A stretch of 20,970 nucleotides of DNA from an uncultured Collinsella sp. (GCA_900549065.1 URNC01000016.1:1-20970), one strand, 5' to 3'; positions 1 to 8,474 are shown, numbered from the stretch's first letter. Notes: generated by a model not told the origin, from the letters alone. Translations and numbers: made by a program.

Positions 1-636
1 GTAGACGCGCGCGATGCGCGCGATAACGGCCTCGACCCCCTTCTGCGAACGGTAAGCTTGACACATAGCCTCGCCCAGTCGTTTTGATTCGTTATAGCAG
101 GCGCGAAGAGTGTTGCAGTCGATGTTCCCGCAGTACTTTTCATCATAACGTTCCACGTCACCGCGGTTCTGGCCATAAATCTCGACCGATGAGGCAAAGA
201 GTAGCCTAGCACCGCATTCGGCTGAATAGCTGAGGAGATTCTGTAAGCCGTCCACGTTGGCTCGGATGGTGCCGATGGGATCGGTAGCGTACTGGCGCGG
301 GTGAGTGGAGCTCGCTAGGTGCAAAACGTAGTCCGCGGGGGCGGCAGGGCTGTAACCTATCGCAGCAACGGAGCCCTCCTCAAACGAGAAGTGGTCTCGA
401 CCGAAGTACGGCAGTCTCGAGCGCGCTTTCTCGATGTTGCGCCCCAAAGCGATGACGCTACACCGCGCCCCATCAATGTCGTTCTTGCGCATTAGAACGT
501 CGACGAGGAAGGTCCCGATCATACCGGTCGCTCCGGAGATGGCGATCGTCTTATTCGCGAGCTTATCCCATGGCAGGGGGAGCGAGCAAACTTTGTCAAG
601 GTCGGCGATATACTCCGGGCAATTGAGCCTATTCAT
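1..636 (-). CDS. NAD-dependent epimerase/dehydratase (extended SDR), 3' part cut by window edge
   Basis: The reading frame is open from an ATG at 636 to the window edge, giving 212 residues and no stop, so the C-terminal part lies outside. The Rossmann nucleotide-binding motif GATGMIG is at about residues 35-41 and the SDR catalytic pair YNESK at about 181-185, with HLASS between them, which marks an extended SDR that acts on a nucleotide sugar. These proteins epimerise, dehydrate or decarboxylate NDP-sugars with bound NAD. The substrate cannot be read from the sequence. The ATG overlaps the end of the upstream cytidylyltransferase gene by 8 bp, so it is translated as part of the polysaccharide operon. 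Because the upstream partner is IspD/TarI-like, it could instead make a reduced or modified sugar alcohol for CDP activation, as the SDR half of Haemophilus Bcs1 does. That is inference only. Confidence 0.82.
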   Translation of the reverse strand, partial: MNRLNCPEYIADLDKVCSLPLPWDKLANKTIAISGATGMIGTFLVDVLMRKNDIDGARCSVIALGRNIEKARSRLPYFGRDHFSFEEGSVAAIGYSPAAPADYVLHLASSTHPRQYATDPIGTIRANVDGLQNLLSYSAECGARLLFASSVEIYGQNRGDVERYDEKYCGNIDCNTLRACYNESKRLGEAMCQAYRSQKGVEAVIARIARVY

Positions 637-1348
637 CTCGGGTATCCCTCTCCGCCGCCCATGCGCGGAAGAACTCGAGGTTTTCCGGCGTGGTAAGCTT
701 AATGTTACGGTCCGACCCCGCAGCAAAGTTGAGCCTCACGCCCAGCTGGACCATCATCGTGTTCGTGTAGTTGGAGCCGTCGACTCCGACACCTTTCTCA
801 AAAGCCTCGTGATATTTGGAGTCGAGCAGCCCAAAACGGTAGGCCTGCGGTGTGGATACGCGGCGAAGCGTCTCGCGGGGAATGTACTGCGTAGTGGTGG
901 TGGAATCTTTCTTGTCCACAAGGAAAATCTGCTCGTTGTAAGGCATGCTTGTGACGGCGTTGCCACACTCCTTGGCTACGCGGATGACGTCGGTGATAAC
1001 CTCTGGGTCGAGCATGGGGCGCACGCCGTCGTGAACAATGCAAATGTCATCTTCGGCAAGCACACCCTCAAAGTTGTACACGCCGTTGCGGATAGACTCC
1101 TGTCCAGAGGCGCCGCCTTTGACGACCCACTTCAGTTTGTCGATTTTGTACTGCCTCGCATAGGCGCGCAAAACCTGCTCCCAGCCGGCCAGGCACACCA
1201 CCTCGATGGCGTCTACAAGCGGGTGCTCCTGAAAAGCCTCGAGTGTGTAGACTATGACGGGCTTCTCGCCAACATTGATGAACTGTTTGGGAATCTCTTG
1301 CCCCATACGCGAACCTACGCCGCCCGCGATGATAATTGCCACGTTCAT
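629..1348 (-). CDS. IspD/TarI-family cytidylyltransferase
   Basis: This 239-residue protein transfers CMP from CTP to a phosphorylated alcohol. IspD does so with methylerythritol 4-phosphate, TarI with ribitol 5-phosphate. Visible family motifs are the CTP-binding loop AGGVGSRMG at 8-16 followed by PKQF at 20-23, GGASGQESIRNGV at 78-90, VHDGVRP at 105-111, STPQAYRF around 165-172 and NIKLTTPENL at 215-224. The AGG-GSRMG...PKQF form resembles TarI of Gram-positive wall polymers more than housekeeping IspD. It lies 3 bp after licD and overlaps the SDR gene by 8 bp. That context argues for CDP-polyol or a similar activated donor for the surface polymer rather than isoprenoid synthesis. The start ATG at 1348 has a purine-rich GGGGAAGGA stretch upstream. 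Family is sure, substrate is not. Confidence 0.85.
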   Translation of the reverse strand: MNVAIIIAGGVGSRMGQEIPKQFINVGEKPVIVYTLEAFQEHPLVDAIEVVCLAGWEQVLRAYARQYKIDKLKWVVKGGASGQESIRNGVYNFEGVLAEDDICIVHDGVRPMLDPEVITDVIRVAKECGNAVTSMPYNEQIFLVDKKDSTTTTQYIPRETLRRVSTPQAYRFGLLDSKYHEAFEKGVGVDGSNYTNTMMVQLGVRLNFAAGSDRNIKLTTPENLEFFRAWAAERDTRDE

Positions 1349-1351
1349 GAA

Positions 1352-2179
1352 TTATTTTCCTTCCCCGGAATTTGCCTTCCATACCTTCATCCCATGAGTG
1401 ACCCGCCGGTCCTCGGGCGGAAGCCGCATGTAGTCGCCGTAGAGCCCCTTTAGGTACGCGTCCCAGTGCGGACACGCCTTGAAAGCACGACCCTCGAACT
1501 CCATATCGATCAAGTTGTCGAAGTCCTCGACGGGAAAACCGGGCTTATCGGGCTTATAGGGCCCCCAAACAACATCCCCAGCTTCATGCGTATCGCCGAA
1601 CTGCAGGCCACGAGCCCTCTCCCCTAGCTCGGAATACTGCTTTTCCGCAGGAAACACCGCCCTATGAATCGGAAATAGGAAATGCTTTGCGACCTTTTTC
1701 AGCGGATTTGAAGTAGATGTTTTGATGTTTACGTATGACCGCAATGCCCGGAAGAATGTCTTTTCCTGAGCCGCCATCAGGGTCGCTTTCTCAGAATTAT
1801 CGTCAGGCATAGCATCGGCGGGAAAAATATCGATCCAGAGAAACTCTTCGATCACCTCTTCGAAGTGCGGTTCCTGCGCTCTCCATGAAGGGTTGGTCAG
1901 TTTCATGAAGGGATAGATGTACCCCTTGCGTCCAGGAATATTGGCCGTCAACCCAGCAGGCACCCACTCGGGATGTGATGCAAGTTCATCGAAATCAGGT
2001 CTTGGCATAATGACGTCAATATCGTCATCCCAAGGAATGAATCCCTTGTGCCTCACGGCACCTAGAAGCGTGCCGCCATCAAGTGAATAGCGAAGCCCAT
2101 GCTCGTTTGTCATTCTGTCAAAATCGACGAGCATAGTAAGCAACAGGTTTTGGATTTCCGTAGTGTGGAGGTACTGCAT
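1352..2179 (-). CDS. LicD-family phosphotransferase (nucleotidyltransferase fold)
   Basis: The N-terminal half carries the LicD signature: GGTLLGAVRHKGFIPW at about residues 35-50, directly followed by the acidic DDDIDV at 51-56, which supplies the metal-binding aspartates. LicD proteins move a phosphorylated group such as phosphocholine, and in related families phosphoribitol, from a CDP-activated donor onto a glycan. Two ATGs stand in tandem at 2182 and 2179. AAGGAG ends 2 bases before the first and 5 before the second, so I prefer the second (275 residues). The flippase stop overlaps the upstream ATG as TAATG. With the cytidylyltransferase next door it forms an activation-transfer pair. 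No choline kinase or transporter is visible, so phosphocholine is not supported over a polyol phosphate. Confidence 0.85.
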   Translation of the reverse strand: MQYLHTTEIQNLLLTMLVDFDRMTNEHGLRYSLDGGTLLGAVRHKGFIPWDDDIDVIMPRPDFDELASHPEWVPAGLTANIPGRKGYIYPFMKLTNPSWRAQEPHFEEVIEEFLWIDIFPADAMPDDNSEKATLMAAQEKTFFRALRSYVNIKTSTSNPLKKVAKHFLFPIHRAVFPAEKQYSELGERARGLQFGDTHEAGDVVWGPYKPDKPGFPVEDFDNLIDMEFEGRAFKACPHWDAYLKGLYGDYMRLPPEDRRVTHGMKVWKANSGEGK

Positions 2180-2181
2180 CA

Positions 2182-3438
2182 TTACTCCTTAGGACTCTTA
2201 TGGAAGCTTGTCTCTGACCGGGGCACGCGCCAGAGTATGAAAACTCTTGCTAGTAGCAACAAGGCATCGCAACCCCAACGGACAACGCAGATAACATCAA
2301 GGGTTATCAACCCGGCAAGGTAAAGTGCCAGAAGAGAGACCGCGTTAACGATCCCGGCGAACAACGTAGAGACTGTCAGCTCCTTTACATGCCCCATGGC
2401 GCCCAGAACCGGCCAGCCAATCAGAATTCCGTAAAACGAGAAGATAAAGATTGGCGAAATCATCCGCATGACATGGGCACCGCCAACGTATTCGGGTCCT
2501 CCGAGGACGAGCATGATTGGCTCGGAAAGAGCGCAATACGCAACGGTTCCCAGGACGAGGGCAGGCAGCCCAACAAGTGCCAACTTTCGTGCGAACCCGA
2601 AGTCTCTGTTCTTGATCATATGGGGGTAAAGGCTGTTGGCAATAGGCGTGTAGAGCGACTGCACGGCGTTCACGGTCGTGAGCGTGAGCGACCAAAAGGC
2701 GATGTCCGTCTTGCTTGTGATCGCCAACCCGATAATCACCGTTGTGAATCCAGAGAAAAGAGAGGAGCTGACGTTCGAAACGCAATAAATAGCGGAGACG
2801 CGTAGTTCCTCGACGCTCTCCTTAAAGGTAGGCCTTGCTATGCCGACGCCAAACATGCGCTTCTGGGCGCGATAGCTCCATGCGATGTCGACGATCTCCG
2901 ACAGTACATCAGCCACAGCAACAAGGATAAGATCCCCCGGCCCGCGCACGAGAAGGATCGTAAGCGCGACCTGCACCCCCTTGGATGCAAAATACCGAGT
3001 CGTCAAAGGCCCCATGCGCTCGTTTCCCTGAAAGATGAAGTCGGGCAGCACTGTGCGACCTGCCGTTGCAAAGAACGCCCAGATGACGTAGACCGTGTTC
3101 TCGGCCATAATGGGAATAAAGCGTGTTATGACCATGACACAGAAGAAAAGGCCGCAGAGCAACATGAGGCGTGCGACCGTAATCGCCCCCACGAGGCGGG
3201 AGAGAGCTGCAGTGTCCCCTTTGAGATCAACTACCTTCTTGGTACCAGAGAGTGTAAAGCCAAAATCGGCGATGGTTTGGACCACGCCCATGAAGGAGAG
3301 AACATATGCGTAAACGGCATAGCCCTCAGTCCCGAGGATACGAGTAAGATAGGGAATAAGTAGCAGCGGAAAGAGATACTTGAGTATCTGAAGGCCATAC
3401 TGCCAAAGCGTGTTCTTGTAGAATGTACTGTGCTTCAC
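2182..3438 (-). CDS. Wzx-type polysaccharide flippase (MOP superfamily)
   Basis: This is a very hydrophobic protein of about 418 residues with many membrane-length segments and the N-terminal pattern of Wzx/RfbX flippases (KNTLWQYGLQILKYLFPLL, then YLTRILGTEGY). It would move undecaprenyl-linked repeat units across the membrane to the polymerase. The frame opens at an ATG at 3447, but GGAGG lies immediately beside that codon. The GTG at 3438, nine bases downstream of GGAGG, is the better start and begins VKHSTFYKN. The stop overlaps the licD start region as TAATG. Upstream is a 167 bp AT-rich gap, the only clear break between the structural genes of this operon. Family length is usually 400-500 residues, so it appears complete. 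Confidence 0.85.
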   Translation of the reverse strand: MKHSTFYKNTLWQYGLQILKYLFPLLLIPYLTRILGTEGYAVYAYVLSFMGVVQTIADFGFTLSGTKKVVDLKGDTAALSRLVGAITVARLMLLCGLFFCVMVITRFIPIMAENTVYVIWAFFATAGRTVLPDFIFQGNERMGPLTTRYFASKGVQVALTILLVRGPGDLILVAVADVLSEIVDIAWSYRAQKRMFGVGIARPTFKESVEELRVSAIYCVSNVSSSLFSGFTTVIIGLAITSKTDIAFWSLTLTTVNAVQSLYTPIANSLYPHMIKNRDFGFARKLALVGLPALVLGTVAYCALSEPIMLVLGGPEYVGGAHVMRMISPIFIFSFYGILIGWPVLGAMGHVKELTVSTLFAGIVNAVSLLALYLAGLITLDVICVVRWGCDALLLLARVFILWRVPRSETSFHKSPKE

Positions 3439-3605
3439 CGGCAGCATCCTCCATTCAAGACGAAGGAGGCGTAAGCCAGTCTATTAAAATAGAATCGACG
3501 GATAGAATACCGCATATTTCGCAATTCCAATGTACTTGAAGGAGGGAATGAAATACCTAAATGCAATAACGCCGCAGAAACAAAACGATAATGACGTAAG
3601 ACGCG
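3439..3605. other. AT-rich intergenic gap inside the polysaccharide operon
   Basis: This stretch has no gene and interrupts an otherwise nearly gapless operon. It holds the perfect 14-bp palindrome TCTATTAAAATAGA at 3480-3493. On the minus strand, TTGGAA and TTCTAT-like hexamers occur about 17 bases apart upstream of the flippase, which could be a weak internal promoter. Nothing here is decisive. It may also be the scar of a lost or exchanged gene. Confidence 0.4.
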
Positions 3606-4601
3606 TTATACAGGGCTCCGCCGAATAGTCTTGAAAACACCAAGCGCCTTGCGGGAAGTCGAAGAAACAATGACGCTATTCGACAAAACCATGCTGTGAA
3701 CTAAATCAGGGAAGCCGCTAACGCGCTTACGATACTCAAGTTTGATCATTTTATCGAATGAAATTTTAGCCTCATCATCCAGATTGGAACGCCACAGGAT
3801 CTCATCAAGATCGCAATAATGCTGACAAATGCCGCGCCTTGCATTTAGATGCGCGCTTTTCGACCATCTTGCCGCGTACTGAAGCATTTCATCGCACACT
3901 CGGCCCCAATCGGCCACCTGCTTTTCCCGGAATACTTTCGTACTGTTAGAGTCATGCTGTCGGTAATAATAGAGGGCCTCTTCAATATGAAAGAGGCTAC
4001 ACGCCTTATCGAAGACGGGAAGCAACTGACAAAGGTCCTCTCCGTGCATAAGGCCAATCCGGTTTGTATACCAATCATATCCAGGAAACAAATCGGTGCG
4101 AATAACCTTATTCCAAACGCTGTTGAAATCGCAGCCGCATAACATGCTTCTAACGGCATTAAAATCGTCGCCAATATGCATCCCAGGAGAAATACAGGCC
4201 TTCAGCGATGGTCGAACAGGATCTAGTCCCATGGTGAAATCGAAGGAAATGATATCCGCATTTGACGATGTGATGGCAGAGCAGACCTTCTCGAGACATC
4301 CCTCCAGAAGACAATCGTCAGAATCAAGAGCGAGGACATAACGCCCCTTCGCCCTACGAAGACCGTCCCGCCGTGCGGCTAATAGGCCTTCGTTTTCCTT
4401 GTGGATTACAAAGGCCTTCTCGTTCCCTTCGCAATAAGCGTCACAAATCTTAGGTGACCCATCAGTTGAGCCATCGTCAACAAGGATAACCTCATACGCT
4501 CCTCGCCCTTGGGCATCAATAGACTCCAGGCAGGCTGGTAGGAAGCATTCGGTGTTATAGACAGGCACGATAATGGAAATATCGGGCTTCTCATCAAGCA
4601 T
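3606..4601 (-). CDS. Family 2 glycosyltransferase (GT-A fold)
   Basis: This 331-residue protein has a typical GT2 N-terminal catalytic domain: ISIIVPVYNTECF at 8-20, the nucleotide-binding VDDGSTDGS at 41-49 and the metal-binding ALDSDDC at 91-97. A variable C-terminal region presumably sets the acceptor. It would add one sugar from an NDP donor to the lipid-linked repeat unit at the cytoplasmic face. The start ATG at 4601 has AGGAG about 6 bases upstream, and its first 8 bases overlap the end of the polymerase gene. Donor and linkage cannot be deduced. Confidence 0.88.
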   Translation of the reverse strand: MLDEKPDISIIVPVYNTECFLPACLESIDAQGRGAYEVILVDDGSTDGSPKICDAYCEGNEKAFVIHKENEGLLAARRDGLRRAKGRYVLALDSDDCLLEGCLEKVCSAITSSNADIISFDFTMGLDPVRPSLKACISPGMHIGDDFNAVRSMLCGCDFNSVWNKVIRTDLFPGYDWYTNRIGLMHGEDLCQLLPVFDKACSLFHIEEALYYYRQHDSNSTKVFREKQVADWGRVCDEMLQYAARWSKSAHLNARRGICQHYCDLDEILWRSNLDDEAKISFDKMIKLEYRKRVSGFPDLVHSMVLSNSVIVSSTSRKALGVFKTIRRSPV

Positions 4602-5709
4602 AAAAGACTCCTAAAAGCGCTGAGGAATACGGGAAAAGATTGCAGCTACCGCCAAATACGAATGTGATAGCGAAATAGAGCACGCAAAAAGTAATTGCAA
4701 GCACCCCGGATAGCAAACGCTCGTTACCAAGGTTCTCGGATAAAAATGGATAGAGGAATCCCGAGATAAATAGAAATGGGAAACTGAGCCTAATCAACTC
4801 GGGACTTATGCTTGCAAACTGAGCGAATACAGCTGAGGATACGCCGCAGCAGACATAAAAATTAAGCATCTCCCGATTAGTAGGCCCCATTGAACTTTTA
4901 TGACCCAAAAACCTCATAATCATACAAAAAGGCAGGTAAATTAACATCGTATTGTTCAATGAACCCATTCCAGCATGTTTTACCTGAAACGAATATGACG
5001 ACGTAAAAGATGAGACTAGCTGCATCAAATCTGGCCCTATTAAAACCGCACTGACGGCACAGACGGCAACACCGATGCAAAACAACATAGCAAGAGTTTT
5101 GGATGAGCGAACACCCCTGCTCTCGCAACAAGCTATGTAAATGACCCAAACAAAAATGCCCACAATTGACATCTTATGAAAACCAACGGCAACCGCCAAA
5201 AAAACAAAAGCAGGTAGATTTTTCCCGTGAATCAGTTCATAAACCATCAAGACGAGCATGCTTGTTGCTAGGCACTGCCTGAGTATGTTTAGCGTGTATC
5301 CAAAGACAATGAAACAAAGAAAGAATCCGATGACAGGATACCCTTGAGGAAATTGCTTTTTTGCAACCAGAACAAAAGGAAGGAAAATAAAAACTTCACA
5401 GAAGAAAAGCACTGCGTTGAAATCACCAGTCAGTCTCCCTAGAAACCAGAACAAAAGCACAAAAAGCGGTTCTTGATCCGAGCAAGCACTGAGGGCTCCT
5501 ATAGGCGAATAAACCTGAGAAGCATTAAAACAGCTTAGAGGATATGCCGAAGTATCTGTTCCAACGGTTATATCTCTAGCACCCGCCACCACACAAAGGG
5601 GCAGAACCGATATTAACGCGAGGGCAAGTCCAAAACGCTTATCACCGATGCGTGCTGAGAGATAAAGCAAAGCAATATGGAATACAAACGCAACTAGATA
5701 GATCTGCAT
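4594..5709 (-). CDS. Wzy-like/EpsG-family polysaccharide polymerase
   Basis: This integral membrane protein of 371 residues has about ten or more hydrophobic segments and no soluble domain. Near residues 50-60 it has GTDTSAYPL, the short conserved loop typical of EpsG-type polymerases. EpsG/Wzy proteins join flipped repeat units into polymer outside the membrane. The start is the ATG at 5709, whose A is the last base of the preceding remnant's TGA (TGATG), so translation is probably coupled. An in-frame GTG one codon earlier (5712) is possible but less likely. The gene is visibly more AT-rich than the flanking chromosome, as is usual for horizontally exchanged wzy genes. Confidence 0.8.
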   Translation of the reverse strand: MQIYLVAFVFHIALLYLSARIGDKRFGLALALISVLPLCVVAGARDITVGTDTSAYPLSCFNASQVYSPIGALSACSDQEPLFVLLFWFLGRLTGDFNAVLFFCEVFIFLPFVLVAKKQFPQGYPVIGFFLCFIVFGYTLNILRQCLATSMLVLMVYELIHGKNLPAFVFLAVAVGFHKMSIVGIFVWVIYIACCESRGVRSSKTLAMLFCIGVAVCAVSAVLIGPDLMQLVSSFTSSYSFQVKHAGMGSLNNTMLIYLPFCMIMRFLGHKSSMGPTNREMLNFYVCCGVSSAVFAQFASISPELIRLSFPFLFISGFLYPFLSENLGNERLLSGVLAITFCVLYFAITFVFGGSCNLFPYSSALLGVFYA

Positions 5710-5879
5710 CACTGCACCTGCTCAGCAAGTTGTACATAGCCCTCAGAGATACCGTTAGTCAAGCCATCGCCGACAATGACGACCTCGTACTCAAAGTGGT
5801 CCTGACGTGCGATCCTAGCCAAGCACTCGCCAAGGAAGTCCTCGACGTTGTATACGGGAACGATTGCAGAAAATCTCAC
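5709..5879 (-). pseudogene. Truncated family 2 glycosyltransferase remnant (56 codons)
   Basis: From a GTG at 5879, with AAGGG about 8 bases upstream, the frame encodes only the first strand-helix unit of a GT2 enzyme (FSAIVPVYNVEDFLGECL). It then reaches a TGA that overlaps the polymerase start. The nucleotide-binding segment that is normally VDDGSTDG reads VGDGLTNG, so a catalytic aspartate is lost, and the remaining 200 or more residues are absent. The same frame is open further upstream to 5990, but that part lies inside the end of the neighbouring glycosyltransferase gene and does not look like protein. I read it as a decayed gene whose start and stop survive, possibly because they feed ribosomes into wzy. 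A functional small protein is unlikely. Confidence 0.7.
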
Positions 5880-5905
5880 CTTATCAACCCTTAATTTCTT
5901 GGGGT

Positions 5906-6898
5906 TTATCCAATTGCTTTGCCCGAAACTGCGGCATAGAGGGCGTAGAAGGCGTTGTGCGCCTTTGGGGAAATCGCGAAGAGCATGCACCGCAGCCTCC
6001 AGGCGCGAGATGCCAAACGGCTCCGCGAGGCTCGCCCCGCAAGCTTGCGAGCACGCCTCAGATACGACCGCCCTTCAGCCCTGTCGCCAAAGGTATCGAG
6101 GTCGACGCGCATAGCGACGCGCAGCGTACAGTAAGCTCGAAAGCACTCAAACTCGTCCTTAAGACCGCCCCCGGCAATTTGTCGCACGGTCTCAATAGTC
6201 TCATCCATGTCGTGCGCTTGCTTGGGCCCCTGCTTCTTAAACGTGGTGATGGAGCCGGGTCTCGTTACATATGCGTAGAAAGGAGCGTCAGAAAAGGTGA
6301 TCTCCCCGACACGCGAACAGATAGAGGCGATCACGCCCATGTCTTCGAAAAGCTGCCCCTCAGGAAAGGCAAGGTAGGGGATCAGGGACCGGGCGAAGAG
6401 CTTGCCGCACGCAGAACCACTCTCCCCGTTGAATAAAAGCAGTTTCCTAAAACGCTCGGTACCGGACTCCACCTTGAACTCAGCAGTCTGCTCCATCTCG
6501 TAGTTCTCGAGAAGGGGCGTCTTGGCGAAAGACCCTGCAACAAGAGTCACCTGGTATTTCAGGGCAGCTTCAACCATAAGCTCAACGGTTCGCGGGTCGA
6601 TGAGGTCGTCTCCGTCGACATACATGAGATAGTTGCCGCGGCATCGTTGCGTGCCATAATTGCGAGCAGAAGAGAGCCCTCCGTTCTTCTTATGGTGAAT
6701 CTCGACGCGTGGGTCGTCTCCGACGGCGTATTCGATCAAATCGATAGTATCGTCCGTGCAGCCATCGTCCACGATAAGGATCTCGATGTTCGGATACGTC
6801 TGATTGAGCAGCGACCTCACACAAGGAAGTGCGAACGTTCCCACGTTGTACATGGGAACGATAATGCTTACCAGTGGGTTATCGACTTTGGAAGACAT
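5906..6898 (-). CDS. Family 2 glycosyltransferase
   Basis: This complete-looking GT2 enzyme has 330 residues. Residues 9-18 (LVSIIVPMYN) open the Rossmann-like domain, VDDGCTDD at 43-50 is the nucleotide-binding loop and YVDGDDL at 93-99 is the DXD-type metal site. The last 50 residues are Arg/Ala-rich and could form an amphipathic membrane-associating helix. The start ATG at 6898 has GGAGG about 10 bases upstream, and only 4 bp separate it from the preceding glycosyltransferase. It would act cytoplasmically on the lipid-linked repeat unit. Sugar specificity is unknown. Confidence 0.88.
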   Translation of the reverse strand: MSSKVDNPLVSIIVPMYNVGTFALPCVRSLLNQTYPNIEILIVDDGCTDDTIDLIEYAVGDDPRVEIHHKKNGGLSSARNYGTQRCRGNYLMYVDGDDLIDPRTVELMVEAALKYQVTLVAGSFAKTPLLENYEMEQTAEFKVESGTERFRKLLLFNGESGSACGKLFARSLIPYLAFPEGQLFEDMGVIASICSRVGEITFSDAPFYAYVTRPGSITTFKKQGPKQAHDMDETIETVRQIAGGGLKDEFECFRAYCTLRVAMRVDLDTFGDRAEGRSYLRRARKLAGRASRSRLASRAWRLRCMLFAISPKAHNAFYALYAAVSGKAIG

Positions 6899-6902
6899 TT
6901 TG

Positions 6903-7727
6903 CTACGCCCTCCGGAGAAGAATTCGATAGATCAGCGACCTCAGTGAATTGGGCATAAGGCAGACCAGCGCGTGCGGCACGTATGAGCAGATATAGTCGC
7001 GTTCAGTGAAATAACCCCGCTCTACCTGTGCTCTCTTGAAGGCCTTGGCGTACTTGAGGTACTGAACTCCGCCCCTGCGGGCGTAGAAGTCCTCGCTAAC
7101 ACGCATGGCGACTAAAGGCTCTCCCAAATTGTCCGCGCGGCAGCCGCATGCAAGCATTCTGTTGAAGAGGTCCCAATCCTCGAAATAGAGGAAGTCAGAG
7201 CTGTAGTTGCCTGCCTCCAGGACCTTTGATTTCCTGAACGTCATAGGCGGGTGGCGAAAGGGGTTGCGCCTCTTGGAGTAGGCGCGGATAGCGTCCATTC
7301 CCTTGGGAAGATCAGTGGTGGCGACGGGCTTGTCCGGCGACTCGATGAACTCCACGACGTCGCTGCCCACCATGTCAAGCCCACTCTCAAGAGCTGCGAG
7401 CTGTTTCTCCATGCGATCGGGTCGGGCAACGTCGTCGGTATCCATACGAGCAACGACGTCGTTTGAGCAAGCGATCATGCCTTGACGCAGGGCGTAGCCG
7501 AGGCCACGGTTTTCGCCATAGGCAACAAAGTTGAACAGGCCGGGATGGGCAGAGTCATACTCCCGGAGCACATCCTCCAAACCATCCGTCAACGGGCCGT
7601 CCTCAACCATGACAATCTCGGCGGGCGGCACGGTCTGGGCAAGCATGCTGTCGAGTGACTCTTTAAGATACTCTGGGTGCTCCTTAGCGTACAGGCTCAT
7701 AAGGACGGTGTAGGCAGAGTATTGCAT
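6903..7727 (-). CDS. Family 2 glycosyltransferase, probably early in the repeat unit
   Basis: This is a 274-residue GT2 protein of the sub-type that opens SVLMSLYAKE-like (here YTVLMSLYAKEHPEYL). It has VEDGPLTDG at 41-49 instead of the DDGSTD form, and MDTDDV at 95-100 as metal site. That sub-type is common in capsule and O-antigen loci. The ATG at 7727 follows the stop of the priming transferase by 2 bp, with GAGGGG about 9 bases upstream of the start. Its position straight after the priming enzyme suggests it adds the second sugar, which is an inference from gene order. Confidence 0.86.
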   Translation of the reverse strand: MQYSAYTVLMSLYAKEHPEYLKESLDSMLAQTVPPAEIVMVEDGPLTDGLEDVLREYDSAHPGLFNFVAYGENRGLGYALRQGMIACSNDVVARMDTDDVARPDRMEKQLAALESGLDMVGSDVVEFIESPDKPVATTDLPKGMDAIRAYSKRRNPFRHPPMTFRKSKVLEAGNYSSDFLYFEDWDLFNRMLACGCRADNLGEPLVAMRVSEDFYARRGGVQYLKYAKAFKRAQVERGYFTERDYICSYVPHALVCLMPNSLRSLIYRILLRRA

Positions 7728-7729
7728 TG

Positions 7730-8419
7730 TTATTTTCCCCTCCTCATCGCCTTGAACGTTTTGACGAACACGCGGGCGTCAAGTCCAAACGACTGGTGGC
7801 GGACGTAGAAGAGTTCACGGGCCTGCCGCTGGCCGCTCCCCCAAGTCGAGTCATTACGATCTGTAGCGGCCCACCAGCCGGTGATGCCCGGCTTACATGC
7901 GAGCACCTCATCGCGGGCGTCACCGTACTCGTAGGTTTCTTCGAGTGTCACAGGCCTTGGTCCAATAACGGATAAATCCCCTGTAAGTACGTTGATGAAC
8001 TGCGGCAATTCGTCGAGTGAAGTGTGACGCAGAAAACGACCAACGCGAGTAATGCGTGGGTCGTCGTCAACCTTTTGCTCTCGCTGCCATTGCACCAGCT
8101 GCTCAGCAGTCATGTACTTCTCAGGGTGCTCATGAGCGTCAGAGACCATGGTTCGGAGTTTGAAGATATAGATGGGCTTACCGTTCTTACCGACTCGCTT
8201 TTGGCGGAAGAACGGCTTGCCGGGGGAATCGATCTCTATAGCGACGCATGCGACGACGACGGGGATGGCCAAAACCAAACAGACGCCAGCGGAGAACACA
8301 ATATCGAAGGCTCGCTTGAAGGCAAAGTAGCCCGGCCCACCTTTCTTGGGTGCAGCAGCATTGGGATCGGCAGCCCGCCCCACGGGCGCATCAGTTGCAT
8401 ATTGAGTTTTATCCGACAT
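7730..8419 (-). CDS. Priming sugar-1-phosphate transferase (polyprenyl-phosphate, bacterial sugar transferase family)
   Basis: This enzyme starts the repeat unit by moving sugar-1-phosphate from a UDP-sugar to undecaprenyl phosphate. With the ATG at 8419 it has 229 residues: a polar N-terminus to about 30, one membrane segment at about 41-63, then PFFRQKRVGKNGKP at 69-82, FKLRTM at 86-91, the acidic DELPQFINVLTGDLSVIGPRP stretch at 136-156, and KPGITGWWAATDRND at 176-190. This is the catalytic core without the extra N-terminal membrane domain of WbaP/WcaJ, as in monotopic PglC-type enzymes. Start choice: the ATG has GAGGA about 8 bases upstream. A GTG at 8443 with GGGAGGA about 10 bases upstream would add eight residues and cannot be excluded. 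First structural gene after loaP. Confidence 0.9.
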   Translation of the reverse strand: MSDKTQYATDAPVGRAADPNAAAPKKGGPGYFAFKRAFDIVFSAGVCLVLAIPVVVACVAIEIDSPGKPFFRQKRVGKNGKPIYIFKLRTMVSDAHEHPEKYMTAEQLVQWQREQKVDDDPRITRVGRFLRHTSLDELPQFINVLTGDLSVIGPRPVTLEETYEYGDARDEVLACKPGITGWWAATDRNDSTWGSGQRQARELFYVRHQSFGLDARVFVKTFKAMRRGK

Positions 8420-8474
8420 GTTCTCTTCCTCGACTTCGTCCACAGATTAAGGATCCTCCCTGTTTTGCTAGACA

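Noticed and set aside
434..1453. 339-codon plus-strand frame
   Set aside because: Antisense to the cytidylyltransferase and parts of its neighbours, which carry full family motifs on the other strand.
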